From Novosphingobium aquimarinum (lineage in GTDB: Bacteria; Pseudomonadota; Alphaproteobacteria; Sphingomonadales; Sphingomonadaceae), in contig NZ_WRPO01000002.1 in assembly GCF_009746585.1 (NCBI RefSeq), forward strand, positions 124,001 to 188,000: DNA of 64,000 bases. The letters run 5' to 3'. A program made the translations under genes and the position numbers. The notes beneath the pieces are model-generated. The model was not told where the DNA came from and ran no database searches. It worked only from the letters and a program-made list of their open reading frames with translations. Below, one piece after another: positions 45,621-60,805 of the stretch (position 1 is its first letter; every line of letters begins with the position of its first letter).

Positions 45621-45804
45621 GCACACGCACTCCACGCGCAACGCGCGCGCGACGGACGGATGAACCCTGTGACGCCGAACCCTGTGGCGCGCCGATTTCG
45701 TCGCCCGGTTCGTTCTCGTCGTCGAGATCGTCGCGCATCACGATCCGCAACAACGCGATCACGAGCAAGGCATGCGGCAGCGCGAGCGCGAAAATGTCGA
45801 CCAT
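45613..45804 (-). CDS. Tiny single-pass membrane protein overlapping the ligase gene
   Basis: 63 residues from ATG 45804 (GAGGG upstream): an N-terminal hydrophobic helix FALALPHALLVIALLRIV, an acidic stretch DDLDDENEPGDE and a basic Arg-rich tail. Its stop overlaps the ligase start (GTGACTGA), so translation is probably coupled, which supports it being real. Function unknown; perhaps an accessory to the ligase. Confidence 0.55.
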   Translation of the reverse strand: MVDIFALALPHALLVIALLRIVMRDDLDDENEPGDEIGAPQGSASQGSSVRRARVARGVRVRD

Positions 45805-45931
45805 GCTTGCCCTCGTTCCGAATTGCGCCATGACAATGAGGCCTGCGCCTCAGGTCCGCTAACCTGTGGCAAATCCATAGAAGAACGGAGTTGACGGCGC
45901 GTTAAGCCTTCGCGGTCTAGGAATTCGGATC

Positions 45932-47176
45932 ATGACGCGTATCCTTCATGTCCTCGATCACTCGCTGCCGCTGCACAGTGGCTACACCTTCCGCACACGC
46001 GCCATTCTCAAGTCGCAGCAGGCGATGGGGTTCGAGATTCGCGGGATCACCGGGCTGCGCCACACGGCGGAAGGGCCTCCGGCAGAAGCGGCGGACGGGC
46101 TGTTGTTCCACCGCACCCCCGGCGTCGCCAGCGGACCGGTTGGCCTGCGCGAATGGCGCGAGATCGCGATGCTGTCCCAGGCGATCGAGACCCTGGCCCA
46201 AGACTGGCGCCCCGATATCATCCACGCCCATTCGCCCGCGCTTTGCGGCGAGGCCGCGGCACGCGCGGCCCGGCGGCTCAAGCTGCCGTTCGTCTATGAG
46301 ATCCGCGCTTTCTGGGAAGATGCTGCCGTCGGCAACGGAACCGGCAGCGAAGGCTCGCTGCGCTATCGGCTCACGCGCCGTCTCGAGGACCGCGTGATCG
46401 CGCAGGCGGACGCGGTCGTCACGATCTGCGAGGGCCTGCGGGCGGATCTGATCCGCCGAGGCCACGCGGCGGACAAGATCACGGTCATGCCGAACGGCGT
46501 CGACCTCGCCATGTTCGGCGAGCCGGTGCCGCGCGACGAAAGCCTTGCCCGCGAACTCGGTTTCGTGAGCGAGACTGGTCCGCGCCCCGTGATCGGCTTC
46601 ATCGGCAGCTTCTACGATTACGAAGGCATCGACGTCCTGATCGATGCGATGGCGCTGCTCACGCGCTATCATCGCGATGCCCGCCTTATGCTTGTCGGCG
46701 GCGGCCCGATGGAGGCCGCCTTGCGCGAGCAGGCCGCCGCCAGCCCTGCCGCCGACGCGATTCGCTTCGTCGGCCGCGTGCCCCATGACCAAGTCGAGCG
46801 CTATTACGCACTGGCCGATATCATGGCCTATCCGCGCAAGCGCAGCCGCCTCACCGATCTGGTGACGCCGCTCAAGCCGCTCGAAGCGATGGCGCAAGAC
46901 AAGCTCGTGGCGGCGTCCGACGTCGGGGGCCACCGCGAACTGATCGAGGATGGCGTCACCGGACGACTGTTCGAGCCGGACGATGCGGCCGCTTGTGCCG
47001 GTGCGCTGGCCAATCTGCTCACCCATCGCGGCGACTGGGCGAACTACCTCAAGGCGGGTCAGGCGCATGTCCGCGAGTCCCACGATTGGGCCCGCAATGT
47101 TGCGCGTTATCTTCCCGTTTACCAAAGCTTGTTACCCCCGAGTGTCGAAAAAACGGGGCTTGGCGCGGTCGCCTGA
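45932..47176 (+). CDS. Glycosyltransferase, exosortase A system-associated (TIGR04063-like)
   Basis: A 414-residue GT-B enzyme. The acceptor half starts RILHVLDHSLPLHSGYTFRT, the donor half has VMPNGVDLAMF and the family-4 segment PLKPLEAMAQDKLVAASDVGGHRELI, with the conserved nucleotide-sugar Glu in PLEAMA. This pattern is the XrtA-linked glycosyltransferase of exopolysaccharide loci. It is divergent from the ligase and its small partner across about 130 bases, so the three probably share regulation. Confidence 0.87.
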   Translation: MTRILHVLDHSLPLHSGYTFRTRAILKSQQAMGFEIRGITGLRHTAEGPPAEAADGLLFHRTPGVASGPVGLREWREIAMLSQAIETLAQDWRPDIIHAHSPALCGEAAARAARRLKLPFVYEIRAFWEDAAVGNGTGSEGSLRYRLTRRLEDRVIAQADAVVTICEGLRADLIRRGHAADKITVMPNGVDLAMFGEPVPRDESLARELGFVSETGPRPVIGFIGSFYDYEGIDVLIDAMALLTRYHRDARLMLVGGGPMEAALREQAAASPAADAIRFVGRVPHDQVERYYALADIMAYPRKRSRLTDLVTPLKPLEAMAQDKLVAASDVGGHRELIEDGVTGRLFEPDDAAACAGALANLLTHRGDWANYLKAGQAHVRESHDWARNVARYLPVYQSLLPPSVEKTGLGAVA

Positions 47177-47209
47177 CGTGATCGCTCCCGCCAACGGCTG
47201 CAACGGGGT

Positions 47210-49384
47210 ATGATTTTGTCCGAAATGAACCGCAAGAAACCGGTCAGCCGTCCATCCCTGACCCGTCACCCGCTCTTCCCCGCGATCGTCGCGTTGTGGT
47301 TCGCTGCGCTGTTCGGTCTCGGGAGCCTGGCGATTCGGCCCGCGCTGATCGAGCAGATGGTGCTGGCGGGCGGAATCGACAGCGTGATCCCGATGGCTGC
47401 GCCACCGCTCGGCGTGACCACCCGCATCCTGCTGGCGCTCGCTATGACCGGCCTTGGCGGACTGATCGGCGGGCTGATCGCGCGCCAGATTTCGCGACCC
47501 AGCCAGGAAAAGCCCGAACGGCGCCGCGCCCCCAAGAGCGCCAGCGTACACGCTGCCGAATTGCCCGAAGCCACGACCGGTGCCGCTTCGCCCCGCCGCC
47601 GCGCGCTGGCGATGCAGGAAGACACGAGCCCGCTCGAAGCCCGCGACAACGCGCCTGTCCCCGGCCATTCGGCGCGCATTCTCGACGTCACCGAGTTCGA
47701 GCTCGAGGGCTTCGAACAGCTTGGCGATGACGAGCCGGAATTGGCCGACGCTGATGACGATGACCGTGCCGGTGCCGGCAATCACGAACCGTACGATCAC
47801 GAAGAGTATGATGACCGGGATCGTGAGCCCGCCTTCCTGGCTTCCGAAGACGAAGACGAAGGCGAAGCATTCGAAGACGCGTTCCGCGAGCAGGCGGCCC
47901 CCGCCCGGTCGATCCAGCTTCCCGCTGACGCGCAAGTCTTCGCGCCGAATCCAGGGTTTTCCATAATGGAGCTCGAAGCGGATCTCGAAGACGAACCCGT
48001 TGACGAAGCGGCTGACGAAGAGACTACCGAAGCGTCAGCCGAGGCTCTGGATACGGAGCCCACTGCTGACGAAGCCGATCGCCAGGCGTTCCAGGCGCCA
48101 CCGTTCGCGGACAGCGACGTCGCCTTCCCGGACGCCGCACCGACGTCGGAAACCGCGTCGCGCTCCTCGCTCAACAATCGCTTGTTCGAGGCCTATTCCC
48201 GCGAAATCGCCTCCCGCGCCGAACGCGCGACCGCGGCCGCAGCCAATCCGCTGTTCAAGCGCACCGAAGCGACGACTGCGGAGCCGAACGCGCGATTGCT
48301 GCCGCGCCTGGCCCTCGGCGATTGGGACGAAACCGAACTCGACGAGACCAGCGAAGCCGCGCCCGAGCACTACGCGCCGCTGTTCCCGCGATCCATCGCC
48401 GCGACGCACGAAGCGACCGAAGAACCCGCGCCGTTCACTGACAGCGCGGAAGACGCGCCCGCGGCAGCCCCGGATGCGCCGGAAACCGAACCGACGATGT
48501 TCGAGGTTCAGGATGACGAAGTAACGTCTCAGGACGATGCTCTGGAAGAGCCATCGGAAGAAGAAGCCCAAGGTCGCGACGATCCCGCGCCGCTGGATAC
48601 AGCCGAGATCGATGGCAGGGACTCGACCGCGGCAGAGCGGATCGCGTCCAGCGAACTGGATGAACTCTCGCCGGTCGAACTGCTCGAGCGTCTGGCCATG
48701 TCGATGGCACGGCGCCGGCTCGATCGCGCTACGGCGGTCGGGGACGCGTCCGCTCCCGAAGCGCAAATGCCGACAGCAGAGGCGCCGGCAGAAGACCCGT
48801 CGCCCATGCCCAATCCCTGGAGCGACATTCTCCCGATTCCTTCGGATGTTTCGGACGAACCGGAAGAATCCGACGAACCCGAAGACATGGCTCCCCAGCC
48901 CTTGGCGATGCCCCGCACGATCCCCGCGGCGCTGCGCCCGGTTTCGTTCGAAGCCGATGGCGAGGACGACGAACTTCCCGGCTATGTGCCCCCGCGCAGC
49001 ATCGGCATGGCGATGAACACATCGATCCCGGCGGCATCGCGCGCGGCGGCGGACACCGACGAAGACGAAGGCGACGGCGAGGAAGACGCCGAAGCGCTGG
49101 AAGAAGGCTATTCCTCGCTGCTCAATCTGTCGCGACCGTTCGACAAGCAGTTCGTCCGGATCGACGAGCCCGAGACCAGCGACGAAGTCCAGCCGTTCGT
49201 CGTCTTTCCCGGCGAGGACAAATCGGTTCGCAAGGATGATGCGGCCGCCTTCGACAACCCCTTCTCGGACCAGCGTCCCTTCGATCCGCCGGCAGCCGCC
49301 GAATCGCGCGACGAGGCCGAAGAAACCGAGCGGCGACTGCGGGCCGCACTCGCGAACCTGCAGCGGATCAGCGGCGCGGCCTGA
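47210..49384 (+). CDS. Large acidic membrane-anchored protein, uncharacterised
   Basis: 724 residues: a basic N-terminus (NRKKPVSRPSLTRHP), two hydrophobic helices (about 24-44 and 69-90), then about 630 residues extremely rich in Glu, Asp, Ala and Pro with almost no predicted fold. A short ordered element ESRDEAEETERRLRAALANLQRISG closes the protein. A second ATG at 47225 is possible. The long acidic tail would lie in the cytoplasm if both helices span the membrane. No known domain recognised; it follows the glycosyltransferase by 34 bases. Confidence 0.7.
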   Translation: MILSEMNRKKPVSRPSLTRHPLFPAIVALWFAALFGLGSLAIRPALIEQMVLAGGIDSVIPMAAPPLGVTTRILLALAMTGLGGLIGGLIARQISRPSQEKPERRRAPKSASVHAAELPEATTGAASPRRRALAMQEDTSPLEARDNAPVPGHSARILDVTEFELEGFEQLGDDEPELADADDDDRAGAGNHEPYDHEEYDDRDREPAFLASEDEDEGEAFEDAFREQAAPARSIQLPADAQVFAPNPGFSIMELEADLEDEPVDEAADEETTEASAEALDTEPTADEADRQAFQAPPFADSDVAFPDAAPTSETASRSSLNNRLFEAYSREIASRAERATAAAANPLFKRTEATTAEPNARLLPRLALGDWDETELDETSEAAPEHYAPLFPRSIAATHEATEEPAPFTDSAEDAPAAAPDAPETEPTMFEVQDDEVTSQDDALEEPSEEEAQGRDDPAPLDTAEIDGRDSTAAERIASSELDELSPVELLERLAMSMARRRLDRATAVGDASAPEAQMPTAEAPAEDPSPMPNPWSDILPIPSDVSDEPEESDEPEDMAPQPLAMPRTIPAALRPVSFEADGEDDELPGYVPPRSIGMAMNTSIPAASRAAADTDEDEGDGEEDAEALEEGYSSLLNLSRPFDKQFVRIDEPETSDEVQPFVVFPGEDKSVRKDDAAAFDNPFSDQRPFDPPAAAESRDEAEETERRLRAALANLQRISGAA

Positions 49385-49442
49385 ATCGCGCGGAACCGAC
49401 ATTCGGTTCCTCTCTGCTGCCTTAGCGCACAACTATCGAACG

Positions 49443-49475
49443 ATGACCCGCGTTCTGCGGGTCATTTTCGTTCGT
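49443..49475 (+). terminator. Terminator upstream of gltB
   Basis: A 9-bp stem ATGACCCGC (49443-49451) / GCGGGTCAT (49457-49465) with a 5-base loop is followed by TTTCGTTCGTT. It is placed 58 bases after the acidic membrane-protein gene and ends that transcript. The remaining intergenic bases up to 49623 should hold the gltB promoter; no clear motif was found. Confidence 0.75.
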
Positions 49476-49623
49476 TGATTCGGCTTCGCGGTTGCAAAAA
49501 GCATGTTGTTTCGTCATGGGGAAAATTCGGGTGGTCTCGTCGCAGCGCGCGGCTGCGCGAATCGCGTTCGGCAAGCGCGAGAGCCGGGGCGCGGACCCGC
49601 AACAGACAGGATGGATGATATAG

Positions 49624-54264
<4,641 letters not shown>

Positions 54265-54274
54265 GGAGGAAACC

Positions 54275-55705
<1,431 letters not shown>

Positions 55706-55727
55706 CCAAGCGCGGGGGCATGGGCCG

Positions 55728-56132
55728 GTGATCAGCCACGTCCATCTGCCCGTCCGCGATTTCGAGCGCGCGCATCGCTTCTGGACCCAGCTGCTGCCGC
55801 CGCTCGGCTGGAAGCTGCGCTTCTGCGAACCGGACAAGCCTTGGGCTGCCTGGCAGCCCGTGCATCTCGACGGGCCGACCGGACGACCACTGCTCGTCTA
55901 CGGCAGACCGCTCGAGGGCGAACCCAATCCCGGCAACGGCGTCATGCTGGCCCTGCTCGCACCCAGCCGGGCGCTGGTCGATGCCGCGCATGCCGCAGCG
56001 CTCGCGGCCGGTGGCTCCGACGAGGGCGCGCCGGGCCTGCGTCCAAACTATCACTCGGACTATTACGGCGCGTACCTTCGGGATCCGGAAGGCAACAAGA
56101 TCGCGCTCGCCTGCCATGACCACTTGGGATGA
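55728..56132 (+). CDS. VOC-fold (glyoxalase-like) small protein
   Basis: 134 residues from GTG 55728. A single glyoxalase fold with ISHVHLPVRDFERAHRFW and the closing YYGAYLRDPEGNKIALACH, which holds the usual metal/His positions. The type is the short lactoylglutathione-lyase-related family of unknown substrate. It follows gltD by 22 bases and may be cotranscribed. Confidence 0.85.
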   Translation: MISHVHLPVRDFERAHRFWTQLLPPLGWKLRFCEPDKPWAAWQPVHLDGPTGRPLLVYGRPLEGEPNPGNGVMLALLAPSRALVDAAHAAALAAGGSDEGAPGLRPNYHSDYYGAYLRDPEGNKIALACHDHLG

Positions 56133-56209
56133 TTTGCGACGCGATCGCGCTTGACGCATCTATGGGCGGATCGCAGAAAACTGCGATATCTCTGCGAAGG
56201 GAAGGCCGA

Positions 56210-56521
56210 ATGCTGCTGGAAGTCGCCGAAGTCGAATGCGTCCCAGGCATGGAAGAAGAGTTTGCCGACATCATGAACGCCGGCGGCGGGCTCTCCGATC
56301 TGGCACAATGCAAGGGTGTGGTCTCGGTGCGGCTGGGCCGCGGCGTCGAAGACCCCAGCACGTTCTTGCTCAACGTGGTGTGGACCTCGATCGAAGATCA
56401 TATGGCGGCACGCTCGCTCGCGCCTTTCAAGGCCTTCAGCGCGCGCTTCGCTAATCTCACGTCCGGCGGCCGCGTCAGCCACTACGAGATGGACGAACCT
56501 ATTCCGGGTGCCTCGGCGTAA
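56210..56521 (+). CDS. ABM-fold putative quinol monooxygenase
   Basis: 103 residues from ATG 56210 (GGGAAGG upstream). A dimeric ferredoxin-like fold with LLEVAEVECVPGMEEEFADIM, GVVSVRLGRGVEDPSTFLLNVVW and the helix IEDHMAARSLAPFKAFS. This is the group of small quinol-oxidising or heme-degrading-like proteins; no specific substrate is indicated. It lies 77 bases after the VOC gene. Confidence 0.82.
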   Translation: MLLEVAEVECVPGMEEEFADIMNAGGGLSDLAQCKGVVSVRLGRGVEDPSTFLLNVVWTSIEDHMAARSLAPFKAFSARFANLTSGGRVSHYEMDEPIPGASA

Positions 56522-56572
56522 GTGAATTATCGCTGCCGGACGCAAGTTCGAGCTTGGCAGATTTCGCGATGA

Positions 56573-57265
56573 TCACAGCTGCCAGTCGATGGCGCCGCGT
56601 CCATGCTCTTCGAGAAACGCGTTCGCGCGGCTGAAGTGCTTGCAGCCGAGAAAGCCCGAATGGGCCGAAAGCGGGCTCGGATGCGGCGCGGTCAGCACCA
56701 GGTGGTGGCTGCCTCGCAGGCCCGGCACGCGTTCCGCCTTGCGGCGCGCATGGTTGCCCCACAGCAGGAACACGCAAGGCTCGGGCTTGGCTGCCACTGC
56801 CGCCACCACGGCATCGGTGATCGCTTCCCAGCCCAATCCCTGATGCGCGCCAGCGCGTCCGGCCTCGACAGTCAGCGCATTGTTGAGCAACAGCACGCCC
56901 TGCCGCGCCCAGGTTTCGAGATTGCCGTGAGCGGGCCGCCGGCAGCCGCAATCGCTTTCCAGTTCCTTGAAGATGTTCACCAGCGACGGCGGCACTTTCA
57001 CGCCGGACTGCACCGAAAAGGCGAGGCCGTGCGCTTGTCCGGGGCCGTGGTAAGGGTCCTGCCCGAGAATCACGACTTTGACCGCATCGAGCGGCGTCAG
57101 TTCGAGCGCGCGCAGTCGAACGCCGCGGGGCGGATAGATCGTTTTGCCGGCCGCTTCCTCCGCTTGCAGAAACCCGCCGAGCTTGCGCGATTCGGGCGTG
57201 TTCAGCACCGGATCCAGCGCGGCTTGCCAGCTTGGGGGGACTGGTGTGACGTTCGTTTGCCCGTT
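56573..57265 (-). CDS. ung: Uracil-DNA glycosylase
   Basis: A 230-residue family-1 UDG removing uracil from DNA. It has the catalytic water-activating Asp71 in GQDPYHG, the Asn segment LLLNNALTV, and the leucine loop [11 protein letters not shown] with His196. ATG 57265 (GAGG upstream) gives the standard length; an ATG-like start at 57304 would add 13 residues. It is divergent from the RNase D gene. Confidence 0.96.
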   Translation of the reverse strand, partial: NGQTNVTPVPPSWQAALDPVLNTPESRKLGGFLQAEEAAGKTIYPPRGVRLRALELTPLDAVKVVILGQDPYHGPGQAHGLAFSVQSGVKVPPSLVNIFKELESDCGCRRPAHGNLETWARQGVLLLNNALTVEAGRAGAHQGLGWEAITDAVVAAVAAKPEPCVFLLWGNHARRKAERVPGLRGSHHLVLTAPHPSPLSAHSGFLGCKHFSRANAFLEEHGRGAIDWQL

Positions 57266-57342
57266 CATCGCCTCGCATATCCGTTTGGAGAAGGACTGGC
57301 CCATTGCGTAAGACAGGCCCAGTCCCTAAGCATTTTGCGATT

Positions 57343-57966
57343 ATGGCTGTCCATCTCCACGAAGAAGATCTCCCCGAAGGCGTGCTCGCGCCGGGCCCCA
57401 TTGCGGTCGATACCGAAACCATGGGGCTCATCACCCTGCGCGACCGCTTGTGCGTCGTGCAGATTTCGGACGGAGGCGGCGACGAGCACCTGGTCCGGTT
57501 CGCGCCCGACAGTCCTTATGCGGCCCCCAATCTCAAGGCGGTCCTGGCCGATCCGGCGCGGTTAAAGCTCTATCACTTCGCCCGCTTCGATCTGGCCGCG
57601 ATCGAGCATTATCTCGGCGTGACCGCCGCGCCGGTGTTCTGCACCAAGATCGCCAGCAAGATGGTGCGCACCTATACCGACCGGCATGGGCTGAAGGATC
57701 TGGTGCGCGAGCTGCTGGGCAAGGAGATTTCCAAGCAGCAGCAGTCGAGCGACTGGGGCGCGCCCGAACTGAGCGACGCCCAGCGCGAATATGCCGCGTC
57801 CGACGTGCGCTATCTCCACGCGATGCACACGATCCTGGTCGAACGACTCGCGCGCGAGCATCGGACCGAACTGGCTCAGGCCTGCTTCGATTTCCTGCCT
57901 GCCCGCGCGCGGCTCGATCTCGCCGGCTGGCCCGATCACGACATCTTCAGTCACGAATCGGCCTGA
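57343..57966 (+). CDS. rnd: Short ribonuclease D (3'-5' exonuclease, DEDDy)
   Basis: 207 residues from ATG 57343. It has only the exonuclease domain with Asp23-x-Glu25 in AVDTETMGL, a second acid in HFARFDLAAIEH, and Tyr-x-x-x-Asp in YAASDVRYLH; the HRDC domains of E. coli RNase D are absent. This compact form is common in alphaproteobacteria. Probable role: tRNA and other RNA 3'-end trimming. It lies 8 bases before lptC. Confidence 0.85.
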   Translation: MAVHLHEEDLPEGVLAPGPIAVDTETMGLITLRDRLCVVQISDGGGDEHLVRFAPDSPYAAPNLKAVLADPARLKLYHFARFDLAAIEHYLGVTAAPVFCTKIASKMVRTYTDRHGLKDLVRELLGKEISKQQQSSDWGAPELSDAQREYAASDVRYLHAMHTILVERLAREHRTELAQACFDFLPARARLDLAGWPDHDIFSHESA

Positions 57967-57974
57967 GCCGCGCC

Positions 57975-58622
57975 ATGTCAGTCGAAGCCACGCAGATGCG
58001 CAACCGGCGGCGCCAGTTCGCGACTCCCGGCGGGTCGCTGGATCGGTTCGTCGGCTTCCTCGGCAAAGCGATGCCGATCGGTATCGGCGTGGTCGCGGCG
58101 GTGATGATCCTCGTCCCTCTGAGCCCGCGTGGTGAGATCAGCTTCCTGCTCGATCGCAACAAGGTGGCGATTACCAACGAGCGGCTCGCGGTCGACGATG
58201 CCGCCTATCGCGGCAAGGACACCACTGGCCGACCCTTCGTGGTGAAGGCTGGAAGTGCCGTGCAGCAGAGCTCCAGCGCGCCGGTGGTGCAGATGGAAAC
58301 GCTGCTGGCCCAGATGCAGCTCAATGACGGTCCGGCCGAGATCCGCGCGCCGCGGGGCGCCTACGATTACGACCAATCGCGCATCGATGTGAACGGCCCC
58401 GTCGCCTTCGCCGGTCCGGACGGCTACCGCATGAATACGAACAACGTCGAGATTGACCTCAAGAACCGCACGGCGGTGGGCACCGGCGGCGTTTCGGGAC
58501 AAGTGCCGACCGGAACCTTCCGCGCCGAGCGCATGGTCGCGGATCTCGAGAATCGGACGGTCACGCTCGACGGCAACGCGCGACTGCGCATGGTGCCGGG
58601 CAAGATGAGGATACCGCAATGA
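57975..58622 (+). CDS. lptC: LPS export protein LptC
   Basis: 215 residues from ATG 57975: one N-terminal membrane helix (about 32-48, KAMPIGIGVVAAVMILVPL) and a periplasmic beta-jellyroll with repeated DLKNRT / DLENRT strands (about 148-205). LptC links the inner-membrane LptBFG exporter to the periplasmic LptA bridge. The stop overlaps the lptA start by 4 bases. No lptB follows lptA, unlike many alphaproteobacteria. Confidence 0.88.
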   Translation: MSVEATQMRNRRRQFATPGGSLDRFVGFLGKAMPIGIGVVAAVMILVPLSPRGEISFLLDRNKVAITNERLAVDDAAYRGKDTTGRPFVVKAGSAVQQSSSAPVVQMETLLAQMQLNDGPAEIRAPRGAYDYDQSRIDVNGPVAFAGPDGYRMNTNNVEIDLKNRTAVGTGGVSGQVPTGTFRAERMVADLENRTVTLDGNARLRMVPGKMRIPQ

Positions 58623-59110
58623 GTTCGCGCATGATCCGCCCCGTCCTTGCTCTCGCGCTGGCAGGCGCCGGGCTCCTGACGATCCAACAATCCGGGGCGC
58701 AGGGCTTTCCCGGCCACAACACCAATGCGCCCGTCGACTACGCGGCGGATCGGATCGAGCTGCAAGACAGGCAGGATCGCGTCGTCCTGTCGGGCAACGT
58801 GGACATCAAGCAGGCCGACCTGCGGCTGCAGGCGGCGCGTACGATCGTCAACTTCAGCGATGCCGGCGCGCTGCGCATCCAGCGCATCACGGCCACGGGC
58901 GGCGTCCGGGTCAATCGTCAGAACGAAGTCGCGACCGGCGATGTCGCGGTCTACGACTTCAATCGTCGGATCATCACCATGGTCGGCAACGCCTCGCTCA
59001 AGCGGGGCAGCGACACGCTGCGCGGCAACCGCTTCGTGATCGATCTCAACAGCGGCGTTTCAGCCGCCGAGGGCCGCGTTTCGGGCACGTTCAGCGTTCC
59101 CAAGCAGTAA
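58619..59110 (+). CDS. lptA: LPS transport periplasmic protein LptA
   Basis: 163 residues with a signal peptide (about 1-27) and one OstA/LptA beta-jellyroll: YAADRIELQDRQDRVVLSGNV, then a second strand set with ATGDVAVYDFNRRIITMVGN. It forms the periplasmic bridge carrying LPS to the LptDE translocon. It is translationally coupled to lptC by a 4-base overlap (ATGA). Confidence 0.92.
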   Translation: MSSRMIRPVLALALAGAGLLTIQQSGAQGFPGHNTNAPVDYAADRIELQDRQDRVVLSGNVDIKQADLRLQAARTIVNFSDAGALRIQRITATGGVRVNRQNEVATGDVAVYDFNRRIITMVGNASLKRGSDTLRGNRFVIDLNSGVSAAEGRVSGTFSVPKQ

Positions 59111-59241
59111 GTTCGAGGGTTCTGCGGCGCGCGCTCGTCAGGGTTGTGACGAGTGTGCGGTACCGGCGGATGCAGGTTGCCATTCACAACGGCTCTAGGC
59201 CGATGCCGCCAAGGTCACGACGGATGTCGTGATCGCAGCAA

Positions 59242-60714
59242 TCAAAACGCCCGGTCGTGAACCAGCACGCGCGCGGTCAGCAGCAGGATCTTGAGATCGC
59301 GCCAGATCGTCCAGCCTTCGAGGTACTCGAGGTCGGACTGCAGCCGCTGCACGAGATCGCGCTCGTGATCGGTCGCGCCGCGAAATCCGCGCACCTGGGC
59401 CAGGCCGCTGAGACCGGGCTTGAGGGAATGGCGCTGCCAATAGCGCAAGTCGACTTCCCAGAACAGTTTCTGGCCCGCTTGCGAACCGATCGCATGGGGC
59501 CGCGGGCCGACCAGGCTCATGTCCCCACGCAGCACGTTCAGCAGCTGCGGCAACTCGTCAAGACTGGTCGAGCGAATGAACCGGCCGACGCGCGTCACCC
59601 GCTGATCGTCCTTCGAGGCTGACACGGTGCCGTCGCTGTCGGACTTGGTGACCGACATCGAGCGGAACTTGTACATCTGGAAGAAGCAATTGCCGCGCCC
59701 CATGCGGCGCTGGACGAAAAACACCGGCCCGCCGTCCTCGAGTTTGACGGCAATGGCGATGGCGATCATCAACGGCGACAGCGCCAGGACTCCCAGACCG
59801 GTAAGCCCGAAATCGAACGCGCGCTTGATTACGCGATCGCGCAGGCCGAGCGGCCCGGTCGAGATCATCAGCAGGCCATGGTGGCCGACCACGCGCGCGC
59901 CTTGGGCGCCCAGCCGGACGACTTGATCGTCGAGGACTTCGCCATCGACATTGGCGCCTTTGAGCAGCATCGACCAGGCGTAGCGACGCTCGGGCGGGCA
60001 GCTCACCACCACACGATCGATGTTGCGCAGCACGAGGCCGAGCCGGTCCAGCGCGTGCGGATCTTCGAGATCGGCCTTGAGCCCCATCCCGGCGGCGGAA
60101 ATCCGGATCGATCCGGCAATGTCGATCCGCGGGCCGCCATCGTCGATCACGAGTTCGTTGATGGCATTTGCGCCGCACCGCCAGCGGACGAACCGGCGCA
60201 TTTTCCATCTGCCGACGATAAGCAGAATGCCCCCGAGAATAGCGCCTGCGCTGAATCCGAATCGCGAATAGGCCGTCGACGTTCGCGCGTAGAAGGCAAT
60301 GAACACGACGGCGGCGAAGGACAAAGCCAGCGCGACCAGCGCCCGGGCGCTGCCGCTGAGCGGATCGCGCAGCGCCTTGATCGAATAGGAGCCGTTATAG
60401 GTGGCGATCGTCAGGAAGATCGGCAGCAGAACCTGCGCGCGAACCAGCGCGCTCCAGCCGCCGCTGGCTCCCGAATAGACGTAGCCTGCGGTGCCGAAAC
60501 CGAACAGCAGGATCGCGATATCGGCAAGAATGAGGGCGAGGTAGCATTGCAGCCGACGCCGTTCGAGCGATGGCGCGATGAGCAGATCATCGGCTCCGGC
60601 GAACGGCGCAGGCACGGGCTGGACGCGTACCGGCGCAACCACCGGCATCGCCCCCCCCACCATTTGCCTCGCGGCCTGAAGTCCATCGACATCGGACAAG
60701 CGTGCGTTCCCCAT
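59242..60714 (-). CDS. Polyprenyl-phosphate sugar-1-phosphate transferase (SpsB/WcaJ-like)
   Basis: A 490-residue priming enzyme. About four N-terminal helices (60-165), a soluble CoA-binding-like middle, then the bacterial sugar-transferase domain: [62 protein letters not shown] and [13 protein letters not shown]. It starts exopolysaccharide repeat-unit assembly by moving hexose-1-phosphate onto undecaprenyl phosphate. It resembles sphingan SpsB, but the sugar is not determined. It is the only capsule-type gene in this part of the window. Confidence 0.9.
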   Translation of the reverse strand: MGNARLSDVDGLQAARQMVGGAMPVVAPVRVQPVPAPFAGADDLLIAPSLERRRLQCYLALILADIAILLFGFGTAGYVYSGASGGWSALVRAQVLLPIFLTIATYNGSYSIKALRDPLSGSARALVALALSFAAVVFIAFYARTSTAYSRFGFSAGAILGGILLIVGRWKMRRFVRWRCGANAINELVIDDGGPRIDIAGSIRISAAGMGLKADLEDPHALDRLGLVLRNIDRVVVSCPPERRYAWSMLLKGANVDGEVLDDQVVRLGAQGARVVGHHGLLMISTGPLGLRDRVIKRAFDFGLTGLGVLALSPLMIAIAIAVKLEDGGPVFFVQRRMGRGNCFFQMYKFRSMSVTKSDSDGTVSASKDDQRVTRVGRFIRSTSLDELPQLLNVLRGDMSLVGPRPHAIGSQAGQKLFWEVDLRYWQRHSLKPGLSGLAQVRGFRGATDHERDLVQRLQSDLEYLEGWTIWRDLKILLLTARVLVHDRAF

Positions 60715-60743
60715 GCGCAGTCAAGTAATGCTGCGCTGCACTA

Positions 60744-60773
60744 CGTATAATCCAGTAGTTCAGGGCAAGGCAA
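60744..60773 (-). promoter_or_regulatory. Candidate promoter of the sugar transferase gene
   Basis: On the minus strand, TTGCCT (60768-60773) and TATACG (60744-60749) stand 18 bases apart, 30 bases before the start codon. Both match four of six consensus positions. The position fits a promoter separating this gene from upstream holA. Confidence 0.45.
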
Positions 60774-60805
60774 CGGCTAAGCGATGATGAGGGTCCTGCT
60801 GTGCA

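Noticed and set aside
48035..49432. 465-codon minus-strand frame opposite the acidic membrane protein
   Set aside because: The complement of Glu/Asp-rich codons gives Arg/Phe/Gly-rich nonsense typical of a shadow frame; no ribosome site.
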